Source: a bacterium (GTDB taxonomy: Bacteria; Patescibacteriota; Minisyncoccia; UBA6257; GWB1-50-10). Taken from it: a DNA stretch of 57,391 nucleotides. The notes beneath the pieces were generated by a model. That model ran no database searches and was not told where the DNA came from. It saw nothing but the letters and a program-made list of their open reading frames with translations. Position 1 is the stretch's first letter, and the number at the start of each line of letters is the position of its first letter. Below are positions 39,151 to 47,510 of this stretch, piece by piece. The translations under genes and the position numbers were made by a program. The stretch is taken from the NCBI GenBank assembly GCA_021814835.1, contig JAKAHO010000001.1, positions 2,225 through 59,615 on the forward strand, given 5' to 3'.

Positions 39151-40287
39151 ATGGCATTTTTTACGAAAAGTCCGAGAGCGGGAGCGGCTGATTATGTATT
39201 CATCGGATTTCTTGTATTTCTCATCGTATTCGGCCTTGTGATGCTCACAAGCGCGTCATCCGAACTCTCGAAAAACGAGTTCAATGACAGCATGTACTAC
39301 CTGAAGCACCAGCTCGCGAACGGCATACTGCCGGGCATTGCGGGCTTCTTTATCGGTTACTTTGTGTATTACCGCAGGTGGGAAAAAGCCGCGCCATTCC
39401 TGCTCATTGTCGGTATTCTTGCGCTGCTACTCGTATTCACCCCGCTCGTACTTCACGCAAAGGGAGGCGACAGGTGGGTGAATTTCGGCGCATTTTCATT
39501 CCAACCCGGAGAACTTATGAAACTGCTGTTCTTTGTGTATCTATCCGCATGGATAAGCAAAGGGCAACAGCGCGGAAAAAGTTTCTGGGGAGGCTTAGCT
39601 CCCTTTACTATACTCGTGGGGCTCGTAGTGCTTCTGCTCCTTATGCAGCCCGCGACCTCGACGGCAGCGCTTATATTCTTTACCTCGTTACTCGTATATT
39701 TTACATCGGGCGCAAACATCCGCTTCGTCGCCGCATTGGTACTCGCGGCGAGCCTCGGCGCAATCGCTATTGTCCTCATTAATCCTTTCTCAAGCGGCAA
39801 TTATCGCTCGACCCGCATTCAGACATATTTAAATTCGAGCGCGGATCCCTCAGGCGCGGGATACCACATCAACCAGGCGCAAACCGCAATCGGCTCAGGC
39901 GGAATATTCGGCGTGGGATTCGGAAAATCAACAACAAAGATTCACTACCTTCCCGAACCGATGGGTGATTCAATTTTTGCGGTGATAGGAGAGGAGCTGG
40001 GTTTTGTGGGCGCAATGTCGTTCATCGTGCTCTACCTCGCGTTCATTTGGCGCGGACTTAAAATTGCGCGGCGCGCAGGCGACAACTTCGGGCGGTATCT
40101 TGCCACAAGTTTTATGTGTCTATTCGGATTGCAGGCATTCGTAAACATCGGCGCAATATCGGGAGTCATACCAATGACGGGAATTCCGCTGCCGTTTGTA
40201 AGCTACGGAGGAACATCGCTCGCAATTTCTTTGACCATGTGCGGCATCATTGCTAACATATCAAGATACAAGCGCAGCGCAGCATAA
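39151..40287 (+). CDS. FtsW/RodA/SpoVE-family peptidoglycan glycosyltransferase
   Basis: 378 residues, about ten helices. LMQPATSTAALIFFTSLLVYF, the GSGGIFGVGFGKSTTKIHYLPEPMGDSIFAVIGEELGF block and MTGIPLPFVSYGGTSL are SEDS signatures. It polymerises lipid II; between mraY and murG it is more likely FtsW than RodA, but the sequence alone does not decide. The stop lies 11 bases before element D. Confidence 0.94.
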   Translation: MAFFTKSPRAGAADYVFIGFLVFLIVFGLVMLTSASSELSKNEFNDSMYYLKHQLANGILPGIAGFFIGYFVYYRRWEKAAPFLLIVGILALLLVFTPLVLHAKGGDRWVNFGAFSFQPGELMKLLFFVYLSAWISKGQQRGKSFWGGLAPFTILVGLVVLLLLMQPATSTAALIFFTSLLVYFTSGANIRFVAALVLAASLGAIAIVLINPFSSGNYRSTRIQTYLNSSADPSGAGYHINQAQTAIGSGGIFGVGFGKSTTKIHYLPEPMGDSIFAVIGEELGFVGAMSFIVLYLAFIWRGLKIARRAGDNFGRYLATSFMCLFGLQAFVNIGAISGVIPMTGIPLPFVSYGGTSLAISLTMCGIIANISRYKRSAA

Positions 40288-40297
40288 TTTTCCGACA

Positions 40298-40400
40298 ATG
40301 AATCCCGTGAGAGTTTTGGAAACATAAATATACGAAAAACAAAAATATTTTAAAGGTTTGATAAACGAAAATGATAATTGTAAAACTCTAACGGGATGAA
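40298..40400 (+). mobile_element. start-codon element D, at murG
   Basis: 103 bp between ATGAA at 40298-40302 and 40396-40400. Left arm TCCCGTGAGAGTTTT has one change from the others; right arm is TTGTAAAACTCTAACGGG. The middle is AT-rich and contains TGATAAT about 20 bases before the murG ATG, a possible -10 box. Confidence 0.78.
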
Positions 40401-41520
40401 TATTCGCATTGCATTAGCGGGAGGGGGAACAGGCGGACACTTATATCCGCTGCTTGCGGTTGCGGACGCATTGCGAGCAGTCGCAAAAAACGACGTGCGC
40501 ATTTCATATTTCGGCCCTGAGCACGCGCTTATCAACGAGTTTGAAGCACGCGATATAAAAATCTACGGCATAGCATCGAGCAAATTACGGCGGTATGCAT
40601 CAGTTGAAAACGTTCTCGATTTTCCGAAATTTATCTGGAGTATTTTTCAAGCGCTCGCAAAACTTTATACAGAGATGCCCAACGTGGTCTTCTCAAAGGG
40701 CGGTCCGGGCGCGCTTCCCGTTGTTCTCGCCGCACGCTGGTATATGATTCCCATCGTAATACACGAGTCCGATGCGGTGCCGGGTCTTACAAACACCATC
40801 TCATCAAAATATGCAGCGCGTATTCTTCTTGCGTTTAAAGAAGCTGAAAACTTTTTCCCGAAAGGAAAAACGCGTGTAGTGGGCAATCCCGTCCGTGCGA
40901 TGTTTACGTCGCGCGTAAGCGACCAAAAACAAGCAAAGACAAGCCTTCAATTCGACCCCGAAAAACCTCTCGCGGTTATGCTCGGAGGCTCTCAGGGCTC
41001 GCAGAGGGTCAATACGTTCGTACTCGACAACCTCGACCAATTTCTGCCCGCGTTTCAGATTGCGCATCAGACAGGCTTCGACAATTTCGTTATTGCACGC
41101 GCCCAAGCTGCGTCTATGACGCAACGGATGGATCCGATACTTCAAAATCAGTACAAGCCATACGGATACCTCGCCGCCGATCAGATGAAGACGCTTTTTG
41201 ACGCCGCAGACATCATCATCTCCCGCGCAGGCTCGGGCGCAATATTCGAAATAGCCGCGACTGGGAAGCCCGCGATACTTATCCCATTAAGCGACGCGGC
41301 GCAGGACCACCAGAGAGCAAACGCATATGCGTATGCGGCGACAGGAGCGGCATTCGTCATTGAAGAGGCGAACTTTACCGCAAACCTCGTACTCACGAAG
41401 ATTGGCACTATTTTGAAGGACGCCAGCGCGCTCGAGAGGGTGCGTACCGCCGCTCAGAACTTCTTTAAGCCGAACGCCGCCCATGACATCGCTCTTGAGG
41501 TCTTAAGCGCGGTAAAATAG
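40396..41520 (+). CDS. murG: UDP-N-acetylglucosamine--N-acetylmuramyl-(pentapeptide) pyrophosphoryl-undecaprenol N-acetylglucosamine transferase
   Basis: 374 residues, GT28 fold. N-terminal GGGTGGHLYPLLAVADAL, VVFSKGGPGALPVVLAA, IHESDAVPGLTN, linker VVGNPVRAMF, C-terminal LGGSQGSQRVNTFV and ISRAGSGAIFEIAATGKPAILIPL bind lipid I and UDP-GlcNAc. It makes lipid II at the inner membrane face. Its start codon is the right end of element D; 34 bp separate it from gltX. Confidence 0.96.
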   Translation: MNIRIALAGGGTGGHLYPLLAVADALRAVAKNDVRISYFGPEHALINEFEARDIKIYGIASSKLRRYASVENVLDFPKFIWSIFQALAKLYTEMPNVVFSKGGPGALPVVLAARWYMIPIVIHESDAVPGLTNTISSKYAARILLAFKEAENFFPKGKTRVVGNPVRAMFTSRVSDQKQAKTSLQFDPEKPLAVMLGGSQGSQRVNTFVLDNLDQFLPAFQIAHQTGFDNFVIARAQAASMTQRMDPILQNQYKPYGYLAADQMKTLFDAADIIISRAGSGAIFEIAATGKPAILIPLSDAAQDHQRANAYAYAATGAAFVIEEANFTANLVLTKIGTILKDASALERVRTAAQNFFKPNAAHDIALEVLSAVK

Positions 41521-41542
41521 TGACTAATACTGCATTTTAGGG

Positions 41543-41548
41543 TATACT
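41543..41548 (+). promoter_or_regulatory. -10 box TATACT, leaderless promoter of gltX
   Basis: TATACT ends 6 bases before the gltX ATG at 41555. Confidence 0.55.
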
Positions 41549-41554
41549 AGCCCT

Positions 41555-42970
41555 ATGGATGTCAGAGTTCGCTTTGCGCCCTCGCCAACAGGTTTTTTGC
41601 ACATCGGCGGGGTCCGTACCGCACTTTTTAACTGGCTTTTTGCCCGACACGAAGGCGGTAAGTTCATACTGAGAATTGAGGATACCGACAAACAGCGTTC
41701 TGAACGCCGTTTTGAGGATGACATATTGAAGAACTTGGAGTGGCTTGGTATTACGTGGGACGAGCCTCCTGCGCGCCAGAGTGAACGCCTCGAAATATAC
41801 GAGAAAAACTTAAAGAACCTTTTGGACAGCCATAAGGCGTATTACTGTTTCTGTACTCCCGAAGAACTTGAAGACGAGTATCAGGCGCAGATGTCGCAGG
41901 GCCTCGTTCCCAAATACAGCGGGAAATGCCGTTCACTTTCGGAAGAGGAGCGCGCAGTAAAACAACTGAAAAATCCCGGCGTCATCCGCTTTAGAATGCG
42001 CGACCACGTCGTGTCGTTCTCCGACATGATTCGCGGCAAGGTGGAGTTCAACACCGCGCTTTTCGGGGACATCATCATCGCAAAGTCATTGCGCGAGCCT
42101 CTCTACAATTTTGCCTCAGTCATCGACGATGCCGATATGAAAATCAGCCATGTCATCCGCGGAGAAGAACATCTCTCCAATACCCCGAAGCAAATAATGC
42201 TTCAGGAAGCGCTTGATTTGCCCACGCCGAAATATGCACACCTTCCGCTCATTTTGGGTGCCGACAAAAAGAAACTTTCAAAGCGTGTGCTCACGAACTC
42301 GCTGAATGATTACCGCGCGCAGGGCTTTTTGCCGAGCGCAATTATCAATTTCCTTATGCTGCTTGGCTGGCATCCTTCTGACGACAAAGAAGTATTCACG
42401 GTGCCGGAGATGATTGCCGCGTTTTCAATCAAACGCGTGCAGAAAGCGGGCGCAATCTACAACCCCGAAAAATTGGACTGGTTTAACGCAATGCATATAA
42501 GGCAATTGAGCGACGTGGAACTTGCACAATATTTGAAACCATTTATCCCCGAGGAGTGGGCGAGCGACAAGAACAGGCTTCTGCGCGCGATTGCAGTCAC
42601 CAAAGAACGGATGAAGAGCCTTACCGATTTTCAAAAAGAAGCTGGCTTTGTGTTCGCGGTAGCGGAATATCCCGCAACGATGCTCGTATGGAAGTCGGCT
42701 ACAGTTCCGCAAACGATAACGCGTCTTGAATATGTGCACGCGCTTCTCACAAAAGACGATGGCGTTGTATTTCCGTCGGAACACACGGCGACCGCGCTTA
42801 TGGAATACGCAAATAAAGAGGGGAGAGGCGATGTCCTCTGGCCGCTCCGCGTTGCGCTCTCGGGGCGCGAGGCGTCGCCCGGCCCCGCTGAACTTCTCCG
42901 TATCTTAGGAAAAGATGAATCGGTCCGTCGCATTGCAGATGCAGTACAAAAACTGAAACACACGCTCTAA
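41555..42970 (+). CDS. gltX: glutamyl-tRNA synthetase
   Basis: 471 residues, class I. RFAPSPTGFLHIGGVRTALFNW carries the HIGH-type motif; GADKKKLSKR is the KMSKS-type loop; the C-terminal anticodon-binding domain is complete. In organisms without GlnRS it may be non-discriminating and charge tRNA-Gln as well, with amidation by GatCAB (family knowledge, not shown here). It has its own leaderless promoter. Confidence 0.96.
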   Translation: MDVRVRFAPSPTGFLHIGGVRTALFNWLFARHEGGKFILRIEDTDKQRSERRFEDDILKNLEWLGITWDEPPARQSERLEIYEKNLKNLLDSHKAYYCFCTPEELEDEYQAQMSQGLVPKYSGKCRSLSEEERAVKQLKNPGVIRFRMRDHVVSFSDMIRGKVEFNTALFGDIIIAKSLREPLYNFASVIDDADMKISHVIRGEEHLSNTPKQIMLQEALDLPTPKYAHLPLILGADKKKLSKRVLTNSLNDYRAQGFLPSAIINFLMLLGWHPSDDKEVFTVPEMIAAFSIKRVQKAGAIYNPEKLDWFNAMHIRQLSDVELAQYLKPFIPEEWASDKNRLLRAIAVTKERMKSLTDFQKEAGFVFAVAEYPATMLVWKSATVPQTITRLEYVHALLTKDDGVVFPSEHTATALMEYANKEGRGDVLWPLRVALSGREASPGPAELLRILGKDESVRRIADAVQKLKHTL

Positions 42971-42976
42971 TCATTT

Positions 42977-44317
42977 ATGCGCACGCACGTAGCACAATTT
43001 GCATTGTGGGTGGTACTTATCGCGCTCCTTGGGGGCACGTTGCGCGCGTACGCGGCGAATGAGTTGCTCGCACAAGCGGTTCAGGGCGCGTCAATCACCG
43101 AACTTCAAAAACACATCGAGGAAAAAAGCGCCGAGCTCCAACAAATTCAGGCGCAGAAAGAGTCGCTCCAAAAAACAATTGAAACAGTCAACAAATCGGG
43201 CGACAGCATCAAAAAAGATATTCAGCTCTACAACACGAACATCAACCAGCTGAATCTTTCCATTAAAGCGAACACGGTAAACATTGAGAAGCTCGGCTAT
43301 GAAATAGATTCGCTAAGTCAGGAAATCGTGAAAATCCGCGACACGGTAACCGCGCAAAAAGCCACTATCAGCCAACTTTTTACCGAGCTTCAACAGCGCG
43401 AAAACGAAACATTATTGGCGCGTCTTTTGCGCAGTGAAACGCTGAGCCAGAGCGTTTCGGAAATACAAAATATCAGCTCGCTCAACTCTTCATTGCTTGA
43501 GAATATCGACAAACTCAAACAACTCGAAGTCGACTACACAAATAAAATCGACGACAACAAAAAGAAAAAGGTGACTAAGGTGGTGCAGACCAACAACCTT
43601 ATGAACCTTCAGCAGATTACGCAGGAACAAAAACTCGAAAAACAAAAACTGCTCGAACAGACAAAAAGCGTTGAGCAGTATTATCAGCAACAGCTCGAAG
43701 AACTGAATAAAAAACAGGGCGAGATTGATTCCGTCATCGAAGAAATTGAACAAAAAATGCGCGCGTCATTCGATCCGACATTATTGCCGCTGAAACGCCC
43801 CGGCGTACTCGGCTTTCCCGTAGACGACGTGTATCTCACGCAGTGTTATGGCCGTACGCCGTTTGCGGTGAAGACATATAGAACAAAAACGCATAACGGC
43901 ATGGACTTCGGCGGTCCAATCGGCACGCCGCTGCTCGCAGCCGACGACGGAAAAGTTATTAAAGTAGGCAACAACGACCGCGGCACATCGCGCTGGAACC
44001 GTTATCAATACGGAAAATATGTGCTCATTCAGTATGGCGATAATCTTTCGACACTCTACGGCCATCTCTCAAAATATAACGTGAAAGAAGGGGATACTGT
44101 CGCGCGCGGCGACGTCGTGGGCTATATGGGCAACACGGGCTACTCGTTCGGCACGCACGTGCATATGACTGTCTTCTGGGCGCCGAGCGTTCAGTTCAAG
44201 GCGGTGCCTCCGGCGGCGGGCGTAGTACCCGTCGGCGTGACGATTAACCCGTTGGATTATCTTCCGAGTATTTTTGGAATGCCCCGCGCGGGAGATTCGG
44301 GTTGCCCAAGATCATAA
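42977..44317 (+). CDS. murein hydrolase activator/M23 endopeptidase (EnvC-like)
   Basis: 446 residues: a signal peptide or anchor (ALWVVLIALLGGTLRAYA), a long coiled coil (about 35-260, rich in Gln/Lys/Glu) and a C-terminal LytM/M23 domain. Zinc ligands are intact: H-x-x-x-D as HNGMD and H-x-H as GTHVHMT, so unlike EnvC it may itself cut peptidoglycan. It starts 6 bp after gltX and ends the division block. Confidence 0.93.
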   Translation: MRTHVAQFALWVVLIALLGGTLRAYAANELLAQAVQGASITELQKHIEEKSAELQQIQAQKESLQKTIETVNKSGDSIKKDIQLYNTNINQLNLSIKANTVNIEKLGYEIDSLSQEIVKIRDTVTAQKATISQLFTELQQRENETLLARLLRSETLSQSVSEIQNISSLNSSLLENIDKLKQLEVDYTNKIDDNKKKKVTKVVQTNNLMNLQQITQEQKLEKQKLLEQTKSVEQYYQQQLEELNKKQGEIDSVIEEIEQKMRASFDPTLLPLKRPGVLGFPVDDVYLTQCYGRTPFAVKTYRTKTHNGMDFGGPIGTPLLAADDGKVIKVGNNDRGTSRWNRYQYGKYVLIQYGDNLSTLYGHLSKYNVKEGDTVARGDVVGYMGNTGYSFGTHVHMTVFWAPSVQFKAVPPAAGVVPVGVTINPLDYLPSIFGMPRAGDSGCPRS

Positions 44318-44321
44318 GTAG

Positions 44322-44327
44322 TATAAT
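44322..44327 (+). promoter_or_regulatory. -10 box TATAAT, leaderless promoter
   Basis: Consensus TATAAT, 6 bases ahead of ATG 44334; it lies just past the M23 gene stop. Confidence 0.55.
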
Positions 44328-44333
44328 AAACAG

Positions 44334-44765
44334 ATGAAACGCTCTGTAACACGCCAATCGGCATATGTACTGGCGGGTTTTATTGCAATTATAGCCCTTT
44401 CAGGCGTGGTATCGGCCCAAGACACATCTGCGCCTCAAAACACCCAAGGAACGCAGAATTTAGCGATTCCGGGGCCACTTATGGACGCTTGGAACTATGC
44501 AATAGACCTCGGAAATCAGCTTATAACCAAACTCCCGAAATACTCGCTCATTAACGAAAAAAACGCCAGTGAAACCATCCAGCAAGGAGTTAAATCGTTC
44601 AATTACAACTCGTTAAACGACTTATTTAGCGGAATGGCGACATGGTTCAACAACAACGTAAATCTCGCGAATATGCCGGGATTCATAAATGATGCGGCGG
44701 CAGTTTTGCGCCAGCTCGTAGAAATGGTAGCGCAGGCAATAAAGATGGTAGTGGGGTATCTATAA
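44334..44765 (+). CDS. secreted helical protein of unknown function
   Basis: 143 residues: a Sec signal peptide (AYVLAGFIAIIALSGVVSAQ), a short Gln/Thr linker, then amphipathic helices (PLMDAWNYAIDLGNQLITKLP; DDAAAVLRQLVEMVAQAIKMVVGYL-like C-terminus). The hydrophobic C-terminal helix may associate with the membrane. No family recognised. Confidence 0.7.
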   Translation: MKRSVTRQSAYVLAGFIAIIALSGVVSAQDTSAPQNTQGTQNLAIPGPLMDAWNYAIDLGNQLITKLPKYSLINEKNASETIQQGVKSFNYNSLNDLFSGMATWFNNNVNLANMPGFINDAAAVLRQLVEMVAQAIKMVVGYL

Positions 44766-44867
44766 ATAGTTAAGACGCTCACAAAATATTTCCGTGAACA
44801 CGTAAGCGCGTGCGCAGTAAGAGCCGTTTTGCGATGAAGGCTCGGTTACGTCGCAACAACGGCGATG

Positions 44868-44918
44868 ATCTTTTACGACATGACTGGGGCCAAAAGACAT
44901 AGTCATGTCGTAAAAGAT
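44868..44918. repeat. 18-bp perfect inverted repeat with 15-nt loop
   Basis: ATCTTTTACGACATGACT (44868-44885) and AGTCATGTCGTAAAAGAT (44901-44918) are exact complements around GGGGCCAAAAGACAT. Outer bases GTCGCAACAA and ATTGTGCGAC extend the pairing imperfectly. There is no U-run, so it is not a standard terminator. Confidence 0.8.
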
Positions 44919-45081
44919 ATATTGTGCGACAGATGCAAATCTAGCATTATCCTTGTTTTCACACTTCCCCCGTCCATATTCGGAGGTATTTTTTTAAACT
45001 CCCTTATTCCCCGCATCACTCCTATTTTCATTCTTATAAATATTTATATTTCCGATACAAGTGTATTTTTTCTCCATTTGA

Positions 45082-45100
45082 AAATTGAAAATTTGTCATT
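45082..45100. repeat. dispersed AT-rich intergenic repeat, copy 2
   Basis: Exact 19-base match to 5766-5784, next to a hairpin as in copy 1. Confidence 0.5.
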
Positions 45101-45107
45101 GGAAATT

Positions 45108-45131
45108 CAAAAACGCCTAAAGGCGTTTTTG
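45108..45131. terminator. bidirectional hairpin terminator
   Basis: CAAAAACGCCT/AGGCGTTTTTG: stem with A and T runs on both sides. Confidence 0.7.
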
Positions 45132-45260
45132 AATATAACCCTCCCCTCCCGACCCCTCTCCGAGGTACCTTCGCACGACAATTTGGACGCCTTAATGTCA
45201 ACCTGCCGTAGAGGTCGACTAACTGGTATCATAAACAGGAATTCTACTAATTATTTTTTT

Positions 45261-46028
45261 ATGAACGAGTTTAAATCTGTCGACGAGTTTAAGGCGGGGT
45301 GCGGATACGACATAGACGGCGCGTGGTACCCGCGCGTCACGCGCATTTTGGAAATTAAATCGAAGCCCGCCCTCTACCGTTTCTACGGAAAGATGTCGAG
45401 CTTTGCTGAGGGTGAACGGATAAAACAGCAGTCGGCCACCGAGGGCACAATGGTGCACGAGGCAGTTGAGAATATTTTTTTGAACCGCGACGAGCCCGTT
45501 CCCCCGACGATAGAAGCATCCATCGCGGCATTCAAAAATTTTATTAAGGAAAATAAAATTCATGTGGACGCCGAGTACGTTGAGAAGCGTCTCGCAAGCC
45601 ACGAGCACCGCTATGCGGGCACTATCGACGCGATTGCGTTAATCGGCGGAAAGCTGGGCATCCTCGATATCAAAACTTCGCAGGAAATTTACCGCGATTA
45701 TAACCTCCAGACCGCCGCCTACCTTTATGCAATGAAGCCCGTAGTAAAGAACCTCGAGACACGCTGGATACTCCGCATCGACCAGAGCCAATCCTGCCTT
45801 TTTTGCGGCGCAAAGATGCGCAGTAAGGGCGGTAAACGCCAGTTAAAAACGCAGTGGAATGACCCCATGCAACGTTCGTGCCAGCACGAATGGGGCGCAA
45901 TGCAGGGACACATCGAACTAAAAGAATTCCCCCACTGGGAGAATGATTTCGAAGCATTTTTGGGAGCAAAAAAACTCTGGGAATGGGAAAATGCGGACTG
46001 GTTGACCCGCGTCGGATATCTGAAATAG
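45261..46028 (+). CDS. PD-(D/E)XK nuclease-superfamily (RecB-like) protein
   Basis: 255 residues. GTMVHEAVEN (motif I), then YAGTIDAIALIGGKLGILDIKTS gives the D...D-x-K catalytic core, and YNLQTAAYLYAM is motif QxxxY, typical of RecB/Cas4-like exonuclease domains. A C-terminal insertion has CLFCGAK and RSCQHEWG, a possible zinc knuckle. No iron-sulfur cysteines as in Cas4 and no CRISPR nearby. The start 45261 (MNEFKSVDE) is chosen over a 132-codon upstream extension that crosses hairpins. Confidence 0.85.
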   Translation: MNEFKSVDEFKAGCGYDIDGAWYPRVTRILEIKSKPALYRFYGKMSSFAEGERIKQQSATEGTMVHEAVENIFLNRDEPVPPTIEASIAAFKNFIKENKIHVDAEYVEKRLASHEHRYAGTIDAIALIGGKLGILDIKTSQEIYRDYNLQTAAYLYAMKPVVKNLETRWILRIDQSQSCLFCGAKMRSKGGKRQLKTQWNDPMQRSCQHEWGAMQGHIELKEFPHWENDFEAFLGAKKLWEWENADWLTRVGYLK

Positions 46029-46090
46029 CAATCGGTATTTTCCCCGCATAATGCGTAATAATTTCTGCATTTTACGGTCTGAATATATGG

Positions 46091-46096
46091 TATAAT
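46091..46096 (+). promoter_or_regulatory. -10 box TATAAT of the pilus operon
   Basis: GGTATAAT lies about 60 bases before the pilB-like ATG at 46155; the leader is GC-rich and can fold (GCGGAGCGGAAGCGCG stretch). Confidence 0.5.
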
Positions 46097-46154
46097 ACAT
46101 ATACACAGACGCCGAAATTGCGGAGCGGAAGCGCGTGGAACGCAGCATCGATTT

Positions 46155-47399
46155 ATGCCCCTAAAAGAAGAAAAAACAAAGATAGACGAGCTTCTCAAGA
46201 AAGGCCCCGGCCTTTCGATTATTGATCTTATCGACCTGCTTATTAAGTTCGCCTACGATAGCCGCGCGTCGGATATTCATATCGACCCCGAAGACAAAGA
46301 CCTTCGTGTCCGCCTCCGCATCGACGGCATTTTAAACGAATCATTTATATTCCCGAAAGAAATTCAGTCTGAGGTTACCACGCGCATCAAAGTGCTCTCC
46401 GGTCTCCGCACCGACGAACACCAAGCGGCGCAAGACGGCCGTTTCAGGGTGCAAATGAAGGGTGAGGGCCCCGTGGACCTCCGCGTATCTATCGCACCCA
46501 CGTATTACGGAGAAAATTGCGTAATGCGCCTCCTCGTGGAAAAAGCTGAAAAGTTTACGCTCGGCACGCTCGGCTTCAACGAAGTCGACCGCAAAAAAAT
46601 TGAACACGCGATTACAAAACCGTACGGCATGATTTTGGTCACCGGCCCCACGGGTTCCGGTAAAACAACCACGCTCTATACGGTATTGAAAACGCTCAAC
46701 ACAAAAGAAGTGTCTATTATTACGATCGAAGACCCTATTGAGTACGCCATTGAGGGCATCGACCAGATTCAGGCAAACCCGCGCACAGGACTCACCTTTG
46801 CGTCAGGATTGCGCTCTATTTTGAGGCAAGACCCGAATATCATCATGGTGGGTGAAATCCGCGATGAGGAAACCGCGGGCATCGCGGTAAATGCCGCACT
46901 TACGGGCCACCTTCTCCTCTCGACGCTCCACACAAACGACGCGGCGACTTCTCTCCCCCGCCTTCTTGATATGAAAATCGAACCGTTTCTTATCGCCTCA
47001 ACGGTGAACGTCGTTGTAGGTCAGCGTCTCGTCCGAAGAATTTGTCAGGATTGCAAAACAAAGAAGACGCTCTCCGCCCCCGAACTGCAAAGCCTAAAAG
47101 AAGTGATTGTGCAGCAGGGCCTCGATAAATACAAAGATATTTCAAAATCAACGCCGTTCTATTACGGCAAGGGCTGCGATGTCTGCAACGGTTCGGGCTA
47201 CTACGGCCGTATCGGTATTCACGAAGTGCTGGACGTCGACGATGACATCCGCAAAGCGCTCGTGAGAAAAGCGGACGCCTCAGAAATCAAAAAAATTGCG
47301 CTCAGCAAAGGCATGACAACGATGATTGAGGACGGATTCGGAAAAGCGCTTGAGGGCGTAACGACGATTGAAGAAGTCCTGAGAGTCATTCACGAATAA
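46155..47399 (+). CDS. pilB: type IV pilus assembly ATPase PilB (GspE family), short form
   Basis: 414 residues, lacking most of the N-terminal MshEN domain of full-length PilB (about 560). YDSRASDIHIDPEDKDLRVRLRIDG, Walker A GPTGSGKTTTLYTVL, Asp box IITIEDPIEY, Walker B NIIMVGEIRDEETA, His box LLLSTLHTNDA and a tetracysteine zinc motif (CQDC, CDVC) are present. It powers pilus extension at the inner membrane. Element E lies between it and pilC. Confidence 0.94.
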   Translation: MPLKEEKTKIDELLKKGPGLSIIDLIDLLIKFAYDSRASDIHIDPEDKDLRVRLRIDGILNESFIFPKEIQSEVTTRIKVLSGLRTDEHQAAQDGRFRVQMKGEGPVDLRVSIAPTYYGENCVMRLLVEKAEKFTLGTLGFNEVDRKKIEHAITKPYGMILVTGPTGSGKTTTLYTVLKTLNTKEVSIITIEDPIEYAIEGIDQIQANPRTGLTFASGLRSILRQDPNIIMVGEIRDEETAGIAVNAALTGHLLLSTLHTNDAATSLPRLLDMKIEPFLIASTVNVVVGQRLVRRICQDCKTKKTLSAPELQSLKEVIVQQGLDKYKDISKSTPFYYGKGCDVCNGSGYYGRIGIHEVLDVDDDIRKALVRKADASEIKKIALSKGMTTMIEDGFGKALEGVTTIEEVLRVIHE

Positions 47400-47407
47400 C
47401 CTACCCG

Positions 47408-47510
47408 ATGAATCCCGTTAGAGTTTTTATAAGCACGACATATTAACAACTAAAAAAAGAAAAAAGTGATAATTAAAAAAATAATAATTGTAAAACTCTA
47501 ACGGGATGAA
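47408..47510 (+). mobile_element. start-codon element E, at pilC
   Basis: 103 bp between ATGAA at 47408-47412 and 47506-47510. Left arm TCCCGTTAGAGTTTTTA, right arm ATTGTAAAACTCTAACGGG; AT-rich middle including AATAATAATTG. Confidence 0.78.

Larger units (their letters stand above)
44766..45260. other. 495-bp intergenic region
   Basis: No convincing gene. It holds the 18-bp perfect inverted repeat at 44868-44918, the dispersed AT repeat at 45082-45100, the hairpin at 45108-45131 and a TATCAT box near 45224. A frame open from 44865 into the downstream nuclease gene starts inside the inverted repeat and is not accepted as coding. Confidence 0.6.

Noticed and set aside
44865..45260. N-terminal extension of the PD-(D/E)XK gene
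   Set aside because: It begins inside a perfect inverted repeat and crosses a terminator-like hairpin; the nuclease domain starts after ATG 45261.
32445..47510. CRISPR-like array from the CTAACGGG repeats
   Set aside because: The copies are kilobases apart, form inverted pairs and lie at start codons; no cas genes are present. The PD-(D/E)XK protein lacks Cas4 iron-sulfur cysteines.
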